Of a DNA stretch of 29,012 nucleotides, positions 8,287-15,211 are shown one piece after another. Under the pieces are notes generated by a model. It searched no databases. It worked only from the letters and a program-made list of their open reading frames with translations, and was not told where the DNA came from. Source of the stretch: an uncultured Collinsella sp. (lineage in GTDB: Bacteria > Actinomycetota > Coriobacteriia > Coriobacteriales > Coriobacteriaceae); contig UQKW01000023.1 of NCBI GenBank assembly GCA_900541885.1, forward strand, positions 1 to 29,012, given 5' to 3'. Both the position numbers and the translations under genes were made by a program. The first letter of the stretch is position 1. Every line of letters starts with the position of its first letter.

Positions 8287-8808
8287 ATGGAGACTATCGA
8301 AGCACTCATTCACCGCCGCAGCTGCCGCAACTACAGCGATCGTCCCGTCGAGGCCGAAAAGCTTGCACGTATTATCGAAGCCGGCCAATATGCACCGAGC
8401 GGCATGGGCCGCCAGCCGGTGACGTTTGTCGCCGTCACCGACCCCGCGACCGTCGAGCGTCTCTCACAGCTCAACGCCCAGGTCATGGGCAGCAACAGCG
8501 ACCCCTTCTATGGCGCCAAGACCGTTGTGGTGGTGCTGGTTGACCGCAGCGTGCCCACACATCTGGAAGACGGCTCGCTCGCCATGGGCAACTTGCTCAA
8601 CGGCGCCTATGCACTGGGTGTCGATTCGTGCTGGATTCACCGCGCGCATGAGGTCTTTGACTCGCCCGAGGGTCTGGAGCTGCTGGCCAGCTGGGGCCTG
8701 CCCGCCGACGGCAGCCTGCGCGGTGTCGGTAACTGCATTCTGGGCTATGCCGAGGATACGCTACCCGAGGCAAAGCCGCGCCGCGACAACGTGGTCTACG
8801 TAAGGTAA
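8287..8808 (+). CDS. Nitroreductase-family FMN oxidoreductase
   Basis: A 173-residue single-domain nitroreductase. Such enzymes bind FMN and use NAD(P)H to reduce quinones, nitro compounds or similar acceptors in the cytoplasm; the physiological substrate cannot be read from the sequence. The FMN-phosphate motif RRSCRNYSDRPV is near the start, APSGMGRQP follows, and GNLLNGAYALGVDSCWIHR and GVGNCILGYAED are the usual core and C-terminal FMN contacts. The ATG follows AAGGAG. An in-frame extension to 8191 lacks a binding site and is rejected. A hairpin and a long palindromic element start six bases after the stop. Confidence 0.88.
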   Translation: METIEALIHRRSCRNYSDRPVEAEKLARIIEAGQYAPSGMGRQPVTFVAVTDPATVERLSQLNAQVMGSNSDPFYGAKTVVVVLVDRSVPTHLEDGSLAMGNLLNGAYALGVDSCWIHRAHEVFDSPEGLELLASWGLPADGSLRGVGNCILGYAEDTLPEAKPRRDNVVYVR

Positions 8809-8814
8809 TTAGTT

Positions 8815-8836
8815 CCGCCGTTCTACCGAACGGCGG
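8815..8836 (+). terminator. Hairpin directly after the nitroreductase stop
   Basis: CCGCCGTTC (8815-8823) pairs with GAACGGCGG (8828-8836) around TACC. There is no T-run. An equivalent hairpin precedes the palindromic element at larE and at glmS, so it seems to be part of that repeat unit. Confidence 0.6.
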
Positions 8837-8985
8837 GCTCGTTGACGCTGCGCGGGCCGCATTCACGCCAATCTGACGTTCAATTTCGAGGGCACGACCA
8901 GAAGGTCAGCGCCCTCTCATTTCACGTCACCTTGGCGCAAATGCGGCTCGCTCGCTTTTGGCGACTGACATCGAATGAGCCACTG
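8837..8985 (+). repeat. Long palindromic intergenic element, copy A1
   Basis: The outer arms 8852-8871 and 8932-8951 are largely complementary (GCGGGCCGCATT against AATGCGGCTCGC, with a few mismatches). TGACGT/ACGTCA lies inside them, and the centre is GAGGGC..GACC-AGAA-GGTC..GCCCTC (8888-8916). The same plan with different arm sequence occurs after larE (20485-20606). The outer right arm and its flank, up to GACTGACATCGA, recur inverted at 13227-13290. Confidence 0.8.
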
Positions 8986-8989
8986 TCTT

Positions 8990-9026
8990 GGGCAGCTAAA
9001 AAAGCCCCGTCCCAAATTTGCTGCCC
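8990..9026 (-). terminator. Inverted repeat downstream of the membrane-protein gene
   Basis: GGGCAGC (8990-8996) and GCTGCCC (9020-9026) are complementary across 23 bases that contain a run of six T on the minus strand. The T-run lies inside the loop, so this is not a textbook terminator. Confidence 0.35.
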
Positions 9027-9036
9027 CACTCGCAAC

Positions 9037-9612
9037 TTATCCCGCCGATGGAGTTGTTGCCGTTTCATTTGCCTGGGCCGTTTCGGCGTCGTCGCCTTGC
9101 TTGTCTTCGTCCTTTTGCGCATCGGCGATGGTGGAGGCCGCCGCAACGATACCACGCTGGGGCGCGACGCCCGTCTGGGTCTGAGCGCCCTCGACAACTT
9201 CTGTACCTGCATGCGCGAGCTCGGGCGATTTAAACACTGCGTCCAAGTTGGCGCCACCGCCGGCATAGCCAAGCGCAGCGAGTGCGATGACGATCACTGC
9301 AACGGCGGCCACGATCGGCACGTAGCGATGCCAGCCGGCGGGATTGAGCCCGCTGCGGCGAGCCGCCCCGCGGCTGATGTAGCCGAGCGTTCCGTCGTGC
9401 TTGAGCTTTGAGCCCACCACGCGTTTGCGGCCCCACAGCGAGGACTCTGCCTGCATTGCCAAGCGGGCGCTTGCCGAAGGATAGCCGTATTTAGTGCGCT
9501 TGAACGAGCCATCAAACCCCGAGGCGTGTTTGCCCCACGTCACCGATGTCGTGCGTCGGTTGACCGGCGCGGCACTCCGCCTTCTGCGGCTCGGTTTTGA
9601 AGTCTCAGCCAT
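9037..9612 (-). CDS. Hypothetical single-pass membrane protein
   Basis: I do not recognise the family. The 191-residue product has a basic N-terminal half of about 95 residues that starts MAETSKPSRRRR, one membrane helix (about 98-118, VPIVAAVAVIVIALAALGYA), and an Ala/Thr/Asp/Glu-rich tail of about 70 residues that looks disordered. The positive-inside rule puts the basic part in the cytoplasm and the acidic tail outside. The ATG at 9612 is chosen because GAGGG lies just upstream; the frame is open to 9666. It lies downstream of the degenerate activator gene on the same strand, with an 84-base gap, and could share its transcript. Confidence 0.7.
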   Translation of the reverse strand: MAETSKPSRRRRSAAPVNRRTTSVTWGKHASGFDGSFKRTKYGYPSASARLAMQAESSLWGRKRVVGSKLKHDGTLGYISRGAARRSGLNPAGWHRYVPIVAAVAVIVIALAALGYAGGGANLDAVFKSPELAHAGTEVVEGAQTQTGVAPQRGIVAAASTIADAQKDEDKQGDDAETAQANETATTPSAG

Positions 9613-9696
9613 ATGCCCTCGCACGCCGTAACCAAATCGAAACAATAACGCTTTGGACTGTAGCACACGCGTCGCGCGCGGTCACGGGCGCCTCGC

Positions 9697-10914
9697 TCAA
9701 CGGTCATCGTCCTTCAGCAAGCGCCACAGAGTTGTACGGCTTATGCCCAGCACCTCCGCCGCACGGGTTCGGTTGCCGTGGAGATGGTCTACAACCAGAT
9801 GCGCGATATCTCGCTCGGTATCGGCCAGCGGTCGCAGGATATACAGGTCACTTTCGAGCGTCGGGGCGCCAAAGGTTGCGGTCTTAATCACGTCCTCTTG
9901 GGCGAGCACTTCCTCCGCCACAGCGCGGTCCACCGTGCCCGCCCCCACCAATATATACAGTCGTTCCGAGACCTCGCGGAGCTGCAGATAGTTGCGCGGC
10001 CAGCGGTAAGCATCGAGCGTCTTCGTCGCCGCGGCAGACAGCGCGGGCGTTGCCGTCCCAAATGCATCAGCGAGATATTCCAAATAGCGCGCAACCTTCG
10101 TCGACGCGGCTCCCTGCTCGGCGATTGCCGGCGCCACGCTCACCGCACAGGCGAAGCGCTCGGTCACAAAGGCGGCTTGATCACTTTCGCTGCCGCCCGG
10201 CATGTCATTCGCCGTCAGCACCACATGGCAGCGCGTCGCCAACGCGGTGTCGGCCATCGTGGAGACCAGCTCGCGGAGGCGCTGGGGGCCAACCGCGTTC
10301 CAGCCCTCAATGCAAAGGGTCAGCCCTGTTTGGAACAACGGCGATTCGGCGCTTTTGAGCACATGGCGCCAACCGCGCTCGGTGAGCTCATCGAGCGCAA
10401 CGGAAACAAAGGGCTGACCGGCAAAAGGACCGTCCAGATAGAGGCGCTTGGCGATCTCGACCTGACCCGCTCCCAGCTCGCCCTCGAGCATAAGGGGCAC
10501 ACCGCGCGCGTAACTCTCTGCAACCGGCGCAGCCACCGAGGCCGCCCCCTCAGCGATGCCGTACGCGCTCGATTCGTAGCGGGCCTCAACCTCGTCGGCG
10601 TTGAGCCACTCGATGCCCGCATGCGCCGCGGCGCCGCGCACCTCGCGGACCACGACGGCCCAAAGGCCCCCGCCCTCTTTGTCGGTGGGGCGAACGGTCA
10701 GGCTCAGGCGCGTACCCGCGCGCCCCATAACAAGACGCGCGCCGTCTCCTATACGGTCGAGGCGTTCGGCAACAAAAGTCGCCACATCCCGCTCAAGCGC
10801 CGCGTCATTCATGGTCGAGATCGCGACGTCCCCACGCGCATCGATTGCCAATGCCGAGGCCCCGGCAGCAGCCAGGGCCTCGGTCAAGATGTTCAGCTTG
10901 GCATCGCTATCCAT
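9697..10914 (-). CDS. Degenerate sigma-54-type activator with Fis-like HTH
   Basis: The 405-residue protein has the outline of a sigma-54 enhancer-binding protein: an N-terminal sensor-like region (1-125), an AAA-like core (130-325) and a Fis-type helix-turn-helix (about 380-402, NRTRAAEVLGISRTTLWRLL). The core is degenerate. The Walker A position reads GELGAGQV, with Gln for the catalytic Lys. The Walker B position reads LCIEGW instead of a hhhhDE pattern, and no GAFTGA loop is visible. The residue pattern YRWPRNYLQLREVSERL still matches the sensor II region. It probably binds DNA without hydrolysing ATP. ATG 10914 follows AGAGG. The YeiH-type exporter lies upstream on the same strand, so it may be its regulator. 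Confidence 0.78.
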   Translation of the reverse strand: MDSDAKLNILTEALAAAGASALAIDARGDVAISTMNDAALERDVATFVAERLDRIGDGARLVMGRAGTRLSLTVRPTDKEGGGLWAVVVREVRGAAAHAGIEWLNADEVEARYESSAYGIAEGAASVAAPVAESYARGVPLMLEGELGAGQVEIAKRLYLDGPFAGQPFVSVALDELTERGWRHVLKSAESPLFQTGLTLCIEGWNAVGPQRLRELVSTMADTALATRCHVVLTANDMPGGSESDQAAFVTERFACAVSVAPAIAEQGAASTKVARYLEYLADAFGTATPALSAAATKTLDAYRWPRNYLQLREVSERLYILVGAGTVDRAVAEEVLAQEDVIKTATFGAPTLESDLYILRPLADTERDIAHLVVDHLHGNRTRAAEVLGISRTTLWRLLKDDDR

Positions 10915-10964
10915 GATTCGCCTCTGTCCGCAGCGACGTGCAACCGCCGACGGTCGCACGACCG

Positions 10965-11002
10965 AGTGTTTCAAAATTGAACGATATTGCTCACCAAACA
11001 CT
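10965..11002. promoter_or_regulatory. Inverted repeat upstream of the degenerate activator
   Basis: AGTGTTT (10965-10971) and AAACACT (10996-11002) are perfect inverted half-sites 24 bases apart, with GTTTCAA/TTGAAC inside. TATAGT on the minus strand overlaps the outer half-site and could be a -10 box. It may be an operator for the protein itself. No -24/-12 sigma-54 promoter is visible. Confidence 0.4.
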
Positions 11003-11039
11003 ATAGGGCAGAAAGCGCCGTCCTGCGAGTATAGGTGTT

Positions 11040-11065
11040 GCCCCGCATCGCCATCCTGGCGGGGC
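11040..11065 (-). terminator. Hairpin between the exporter and the activator gene
   Basis: GCCCCGC (11040-11046) pairs with GCGGGGC (11059-11065). No T-run follows on the minus strand. It could be an inefficient terminator or a processing site downstream of the YeiH-type gene. Confidence 0.35.
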
Positions 11066-11180
11066 GATAAGAGCTCTTCGGGACTTATAAACCTGCGGAC
11101 AAGCCATACCCGCAAGAGCTCCTATCGCTCCACCGTGAGAATGCGCTCACCAGCACGCAGCACGCAAATAAGCTACTTCT

Positions 11181-12215
11181 CTACCAGATTCCCAGCACGT
11201 GCTGCATTCCCAAACTCATGCACGCAATGCCAATCCAGCAGCAAAAGCCCAGCGCGATGGGCTTGCCGCCCTTTTTGACCAGCTCAACGATATCGGTATT
11301 AAAACCAATAGCCGCCATGGCCATCACAATAAAGAATTTCGACAGCTCCTTGATGGGCGCCGTGATGGACACGGGAAGCTGAAACACCGTGGTGATCACA
11401 CTCGCCAGCACAAAGAACAGCACAAACATGGGAAACGCGCGTTTAAGCGAGAACGTGCTCCTAGCGTCGCCGCCGGCCTTGCGCGCCAGATGCATCTGCC
11501 AGCAAGCAAGCGCCAGCGTGATGGGAATGATGGCCAGCGTCCTGGTGAGCTTGACCACCGTGGCGCTCTCGAGCACATTGGCGCCGGGATGCATGCTGTC
11601 CCAGGCGCTCGCCGCAGCCGTTACGGACGAGGTATCGTTGATGGCGGTGCCGGCAAACAGGCCAAAGCCCTCGTTGGTCAGCCCGAGCATGCCGCCGAGC
11701 GTCGGAAACACGAGCGCCGCGATAACGTTAAACAGGAAGATGACCGAAATAGCCTGGGAAATCTCGCGATCGTCGGCATCGATGACGGGTGCGGTCGCGG
11801 CGATGGCAGAACCGCCGCAAATCGACGAACCCACACCCACAAGCGTCGCGATCTTACCCGGCACGTTCATGACGCGGCAGAGCACAAAGGCGATGACAAG
11901 CGAGGTCGAGATCGTCGCCACGATAATCGGCAGCGACTGGGCGCCCTTGGACAGGATCTGGGAGAGGTTCATGCCAAAGCCAAGCAGGATAACCGCGTAC
12001 TGCAAGACTTTTTTGGACGTATAGGTAATGCCGGCGGCGAGCTGTTCGCGACGATTCTTGGGAAAGACGAGCGCCAGGACCATGCCAAAGAGGATGGCAA
12101 ATACCGGCCCGCCGACCACCTCAATTTGTTTGCCGAGCAACGTCGCGGGGATAGCGATGATCAGGCAGAACAAGACGCCTTTCCAGCGCTCGCGTACGAT
12201 GTTTGCCAGTTGCAT
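11181..12215 (-). CDS. YeiH-family putative sulfate/anion exporter
   Basis: The 344-residue protein has about ten membrane helices of the YeiH/YadS-like UPF0324 family (Pfam Cons_hypoth698), annotated as putative sulfate exporters. The evidence for the substrate is weak across the family. Visible family stretches are VLLGFGMNLSQILSKGAQSLP, VGVGSSICGGSAIAATAPVI and FAGTAINDTSSVTAAA, the last two being the conserved re-entrant-like glycine and serine segments. ATG 12215 follows AAGGAA. It is divergent from a GntR/FCD regulator 163 bases away. Its own downstream neighbour is the degenerate activator, so either could control it. Confidence 0.88.
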   Translation of the reverse strand: MQLANIVRERWKGVLFCLIIAIPATLLGKQIEVVGGPVFAILFGMVLALVFPKNRREQLAAGITYTSKKVLQYAVILLGFGMNLSQILSKGAQSLPIIVATISTSLVIAFVLCRVMNVPGKIATLVGVGSSICGGSAIAATAPVIDADDREISQAISVIFLFNVIAALVFPTLGGMLGLTNEGFGLFAGTAINDTSSVTAAASAWDSMHPGANVLESATVVKLTRTLAIIPITLALACWQMHLARKAGGDARSTFSLKRAFPMFVLFFVLASVITTVFQLPVSITAPIKELSKFFIVMAMAAIGFNTDIVELVKKGGKPIALGFCCWIGIACMSLGMQHVLGIW

Positions 12216-12378
12216 ATGGGATTCCTTCTTTCTATTTCACGTTTGCGACGGCTTATGATACGGCAACATTGAGCGCAGCCTTGCGCAAACACAGACTAAG
12301 ATGCCGCAATAGTTCTCAGGCAACAGCCGAATTACCCACCGCGGAAAGCTGATTCGCGGCATAATTAACAACTGACAT

Positions 12379-13110
12379 ATGAGTTTGATAGAACAGTTGC
12401 GAGGCGCTATGGAAGAATCGATGCACGTCGGCGAGCAGGAAACGAGCCTACAGGACCAGTCCTACCACACCATTCGACGCAAAATCGTCTACCTGGACTA
12501 CAAGCCGGGCGAAAAGCTGGGCGTCAAGCAACTTTGCGACGACCTGGATATGGGGCGCACGCCCGTGCGCGAGGCTTTGGTTCGCTTGGCGCAAGAAGGC
12601 CTGGTGCGCACCGTGCCCCAGAGCGGCACCTACGTCTCACCCATCAACCTCACCCTTGCCGAGAGTGCCTGTTACATCCGCGAGCATCTGGAAAAGCAGG
12701 TGATTGTGGAGTGCTGTGCGCGCGCCACGTCGGCCGGCATCGAGCAGCTCGACCGCGCCATCGTGCTGCAGGAAAAGGCCATGGCCGAAGAGGATCGCAT
12801 CGGCTTCTTTTTGAGCGACAACCTCATGCATCACATGATTTTTAGCATCGCATGTCGTAGCACCGTGTGGTCGTGGCTCGAAGAGACCAATGCCGACCTG
12901 GAGCGCTTCCGCTGGCTGCGCGCCGCCACGCAGGTTCTCGACAATCAGGACATCGTGAACGAGCACAAGCAGATTCGCCGCGCTATCGCCGGTCGCGACC
13001 CCATCGAAGCGAGCTTTTTGGTCAGCAAGCACCTGCACATGATGTTCCGCAACCAGACCGAGGTTCTGGACCAGTTCCCCGAGTACTTCGAGACCAGCAA
13101 GCTCCGCTAA
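12379..13110 (+). CDS. GntR-family regulator, FadR/FCD subfamily
   Basis: The 243-residue protein carries an N-terminal winged helix (about residues 27-92, with GRTPVREALVRLAQEGLV) and an all-helical FCD ligand domain (about 97-235). The latter has the D..H and H residues that usually hold a metal (SDNLMHHMIF, NEHKQIRRAI, SKHLHMMF). FCD regulators sense small carboxylic acids. The start is uncertain: ATG 12379 has no binding site, whereas ATG 12409 follows GCGAGG and would give 233 residues. CATAAT just upstream of 12379 could be a -10 box. The gene is divergent from the YeiH-type exporter, which suggests it controls it. A terminator-like repeat starts at the base after the stop. Confidence 0.9.
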   Translation: MSLIEQLRGAMEESMHVGEQETSLQDQSYHTIRRKIVYLDYKPGEKLGVKQLCDDLDMGRTPVREALVRLAQEGLVRTVPQSGTYVSPINLTLAESACYIREHLEKQVIVECCARATSAGIEQLDRAIVLQEKAMAEEDRIGFFLSDNLMHHMIFSIACRSTVWSWLEETNADLERFRWLRAATQVLDNQDIVNEHKQIRRAIAGRDPIEASFLVSKHLHMMFRNQTEVLDQFPEYFETSKLR

Positions 13111-13158
13111 CCTGCCAAAAAGGGACAGGTTTATTTTGGCAGGTTTTATCTGGGCAAA
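13111..13158 (+). repeat. Short palindromic repeat, copy C1
   Basis: CCTGCCAAAA (13111-13120) pairs with TTTTGGCAGG (13134-13143). The loop contains GGGACAGG, and TTTTATCTGGGCAAA follows. It begins right after the gntR stop codon and could act as a terminator. Three more copies lie at 17431-17480, 20636-20684 and 22727-22776. Confidence 0.85.
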
Positions 13159-13164
13159 TGGAAC

Positions 13165-13204
13165 AAGGCCCGACTCTGCCACACAACGGAGCCGGGCCTT
13201 TCTT
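13165..13204 (+). terminator. Terminator of the GntR gene
   Basis: AAGGCCCG (13165-13172) pairs with CGGGCCTT (13193-13200), followed by TCTTGTTG. It is a second hairpin after repeat C1. Confidence 0.75.
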
Positions 13205-13226
13205 GTTGACGCGTTTCGACAACGGG

Positions 13227-13290
13227 GCACTCGATGTCAGTCACTAACAGCGAGCGAGCCGCATTTGCGCCAAGGTGACGTGGAATGAGA
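13227..13290 (-). repeat. Partial copy A4 of the long palindromic element
   Basis: On the minus strand this matches the right arm and flank of copy A1: TCTCATT, CACGTCACCTTGGCGCAAA, TGCGGCTCGCTCGC and then GACTGACATCGA are all shared. The complementary left arm is absent. It lies inverted to A1, downstream of the membrane-protein gene of the accessory island. Confidence 0.75.
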
Positions 13291-13299
13291 GACGAATAA

Positions 13300-13327
13300 G
13301 GGGAGGTGACATTTCGCTCTCCTCCCC
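13300..13327 (-). terminator. Hairpin after the four-helix membrane-protein gene
   Basis: GGGGAGG (13300-13306) pairs with CCTCCCC (13321-13327), 11 bases past the stop codon. TTATTCG follows on the minus strand. It occupies the place of the central hairpin in the A-type element. Confidence 0.5.
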
Positions 13328-13337
13328 TGCCCAAAAA

Positions 13338-13997
13338 CTATTCTCGGAACCTTCCATTTAACGCATCGGTATGAATACTGTTTAGCTCGTCCATAACTTG
13401 CTTGTGCCGTGATCTCTGCTCAATGCGATCAAGGTCATCTTGAATATCTCCACCACCAAACCTGCGAGTGGAGCTAGAAGAGGACGAAAAGGCACCTTCA
13501 AAGTAACCAGCAGGATCCGCAACGGCAGACATCACCATTCCCCAGAAAACCAAAACAATCATCAGTTTAACGACATTCATGACAAAGGATGTCGGAAGAA
13601 ACTCTCCTATCCCTATGGGAATATAAAGAAACCAGCCAGCATATCGGCACATAACCCCTGGTTCCACAGACACGTTGCAGGTCAGAGTAATGAACCATTG
13701 GATAATAAATAACAACACTTGTGCTGTAGACCAGAGATGCGAGAGCGGACAAATGCCAACTAAGAGCAGAGGAAGCACAATAGGCAAGCCATTAAAAATC
13801 AGATAGCTAATTACAGCCCATATACCTTGGGCTTCAGCATCAAGGGTTGAATTGCTGGCCCACAACGCAGTAGCAAATAGCTCTCTTGCATCGGAGTCCA
13901 TATTCAACTGAAAGGCAAAGTACAGCACTGATAATATCCCCGCAATGTGCACAAAAATGCTAATGGAGTATTTCACTTTTTGCGCTTCCTGTTTCAC
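13338..13997 (-). CDS. Hypothetical four-helix membrane protein
   Basis: I do not recognise the family. The 219-residue product has four predicted membrane helices (about residues 11-29, 58-80, 87-107 and 137-160). A serine run and a polar, charged cytoplasmic-type tail (171-219) follow. The start is GTG at 13997 with GGGGAG eight bases upstream. Its G+C content is visibly below that of the neighbours (one 60-base stretch counted by eye gave about 43 %), which suggests transfer. It is divergent from a small Cro/CI-type regulator with 88 bases between, so the two probably form a regulated pair. Confidence 0.7.
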   Translation of the reverse strand: MKQEAQKVKYSISIFVHIAGILSVLYFAFQLNMDSDARELFATALWASNSTLDAEAQGIWAVISYLIFNGLPIVLPLLLVGICPLSHLWSTAQVLLFIIQWFITLTCNVSVEPGVMCRYAGWFLYIPIGIGEFLPTSFVMNVVKLMIVLVFWGMVMSAVADPAGYFEGAFSSSSSSTRRFGGGDIQDDLDRIEQRSRHKQVMDELNSIHTDALNGRFRE

Positions 13998-14060
13998 TTT
14001 GCACTCCCCTTCCCGGTCATAAAATTAGCCAAGAATGTTTCTGATAGCATACAGGTAAGT

Positions 14061-14081
14061 CTAGCGTGCTCCATACGCTAG
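14061..14081. promoter_or_regulatory. Palindromic operator upstream of the Cro/CI-type gene
   Basis: CTAGCGT (14061-14067) and ACGCTAG (14075-14081) are a perfect inverted repeat with a 7-base spacer. The right half-site ends four bases before the ATG at 14086 and contains the only AGG that could serve as the ribosome binding site. Binding would block the regulator's own expression. Confidence 0.65.
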
Positions 14082-14085
14082 GTAA

Positions 14086-14304
14086 ATGGAAAAGACTGAT
14101 ATCAGAAACAAAATTGGGCTACGCGTTAAAGCCCTCCGGCATATCCAGGGCATCACGCAAAGCCGTTTTGCAACCATGATTAATCTCAACCGCAGTTATT
14201 TAGCTGATATCGAAATGGGCAATCGAAACTTTGGGGTCGACACTTTAACGAAAATCGTTGAAGGGTTTGGAATTACCTTTGAAGAGTTTTTCTCCGACAT
14301 GTAG
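14086..14304 (+). CDS. Small Cro/CI-type HTH (XRE family) regulator
   Basis: A 72-residue, single-domain lambda-repressor-like DNA-binding protein. The five-helix fold covers about residues 8-65: ALRHIQGITQSRFATMINLN is helices 1-3, and SYLADIEMGNRNFGVDTLTK is the recognition helix end and helix 4. Helix 5 ends with FEEFFSDM. No sensor domain is present. This type commonly controls its own promoter and a neighbouring accessory gene. The perfect palindrome just before the start is its probable operator. It is divergent from the four-helix membrane protein and, like it, AT-richer than the surroundings. Confidence 0.85.
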   Translation: MEKTDIRNKIGLRVKALRHIQGITQSRFATMINLNRSYLADIEMGNRNFGVDTLTKIVEGFGITFEEFFSDM

Positions 14305-14433
14305 ATAGTGCCATTAGTTAACGATTAGCATTCACTCAGCAACTGATAAATTAATAATTTGAAATAGTGAGTAGACGAGCCCCTTTCCTGCTTATAGCCA
14401 CACGTAAGACGACGCGTGAAAGGAGCTTTTGAG

Positions 14434-14622
14434 ATGTGCGCCAAGGCAAACACCCCCTGCCGAAATACATGCCCTCTTTTCGTCGTTTGGGGTAAACGGC
14501 CAAGTCTAGCCACAACAGAAAATAGCACCTTGTCAGACAAGAACAAGTCCTGCCGGGAGGAATCAAGTTTCACAAAGCTCACCTACGAGGAAGGACGTGA
14601 AGTTCCTCCGCAGCGCGAATAA
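14434..14622 (+). CDS. Possible small cysteine-containing protein
   Basis: A weak call for a 62-residue reading frame. In its favour are AAAGGAG eight bases before the ATG and a cysteine-rich start, MCAKANTPCRNTCPLF. The rest is polar and charged and matches nothing I know. It could be a remnant of a longer gene. An overlapping minus-strand frame (14325-14582) lacks a binding site. Confidence 0.3.
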   Translation: MCAKANTPCRNTCPLFVVWGKRPSLATTENSTLSDKNKSCREESSFTKLTYEEGREVPPQRE

Positions 14623-15211
14623 AGTCCCCCGTCGGGACCGCGAATACGACAACGTCCCTTTGGCGCGACCCTCGTCATCATGAACAAGATAAATATTCTG
14701 GAGCAGAGAGCCGCGAAATCACCGAGTACATCTACTCCGGCCACACCCCACATGGAAGTCGTCAGCAGGAAACTCTGCTGCAACTACCCGCGGCAGCGCA
14801 CTCTCTGCGCCACCGACGAGTCCTGCACTATGCGAACGGGTAACACCCACTGGAACAAAGCCGGCTGCATCACGCGCATCGCAACCGAATGTAACGTCCT
14901 TGCCCAGACCAACAGCTCCAAACAAAGCCCCGCTCTCAATCCGCTCGCCGCGAGATTTCGGCTCCGGAAAGAAGGGCTTCAAGATGCCCTGCCTTTTCTC
15001 AAGTTTATCGAGGAAGACCACGCGGTCCGTAAGGACCGCTGGAGATAGGATTCCAATAGGCCCCGTATTGTTCATCTCACTAAACTCACCCCAGTGTTTC
15101 ACGGTACTGTTGGCGAAAAAGCCGAGATGAGGATTTCTTACCCGGACGTCGTCCCTGACGGCAAGATCCTCCAACTTAAATTTGGACGGCTGTGGCAACA
15201 CCACATAGTTG
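14623..15211. other. Unassigned stretch of the accessory island, possible truncated gene on the minus strand
   Basis: No gene here can be supported firmly. The best candidate is the minus-strand frame 15204-14719 (161 residues if the GTG is used). Its middle reads like protein (for example STVKHWGEFSEMNNTG and GILSPAVLTDRVVFLDKLEK), but it has no ribosome binding site. Its 5' end runs into the palindromic element at 15212-15321, as if the N-terminus had been cut off. The stretch also holds a 7-bp hairpin with a GUAA loop on the plus strand (15022-15039) and a 9-bp stem closing 15129-15171, so a structured RNA is an alternative. Confidence 0.3.

Noticed and set aside
14325..14582. Minus-strand frame of 85 residues in the island
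   Set aside because: It has no ribosome binding site and overlaps a plus-strand frame with a good one. Neither is secure, and the minus-strand one is the weaker.
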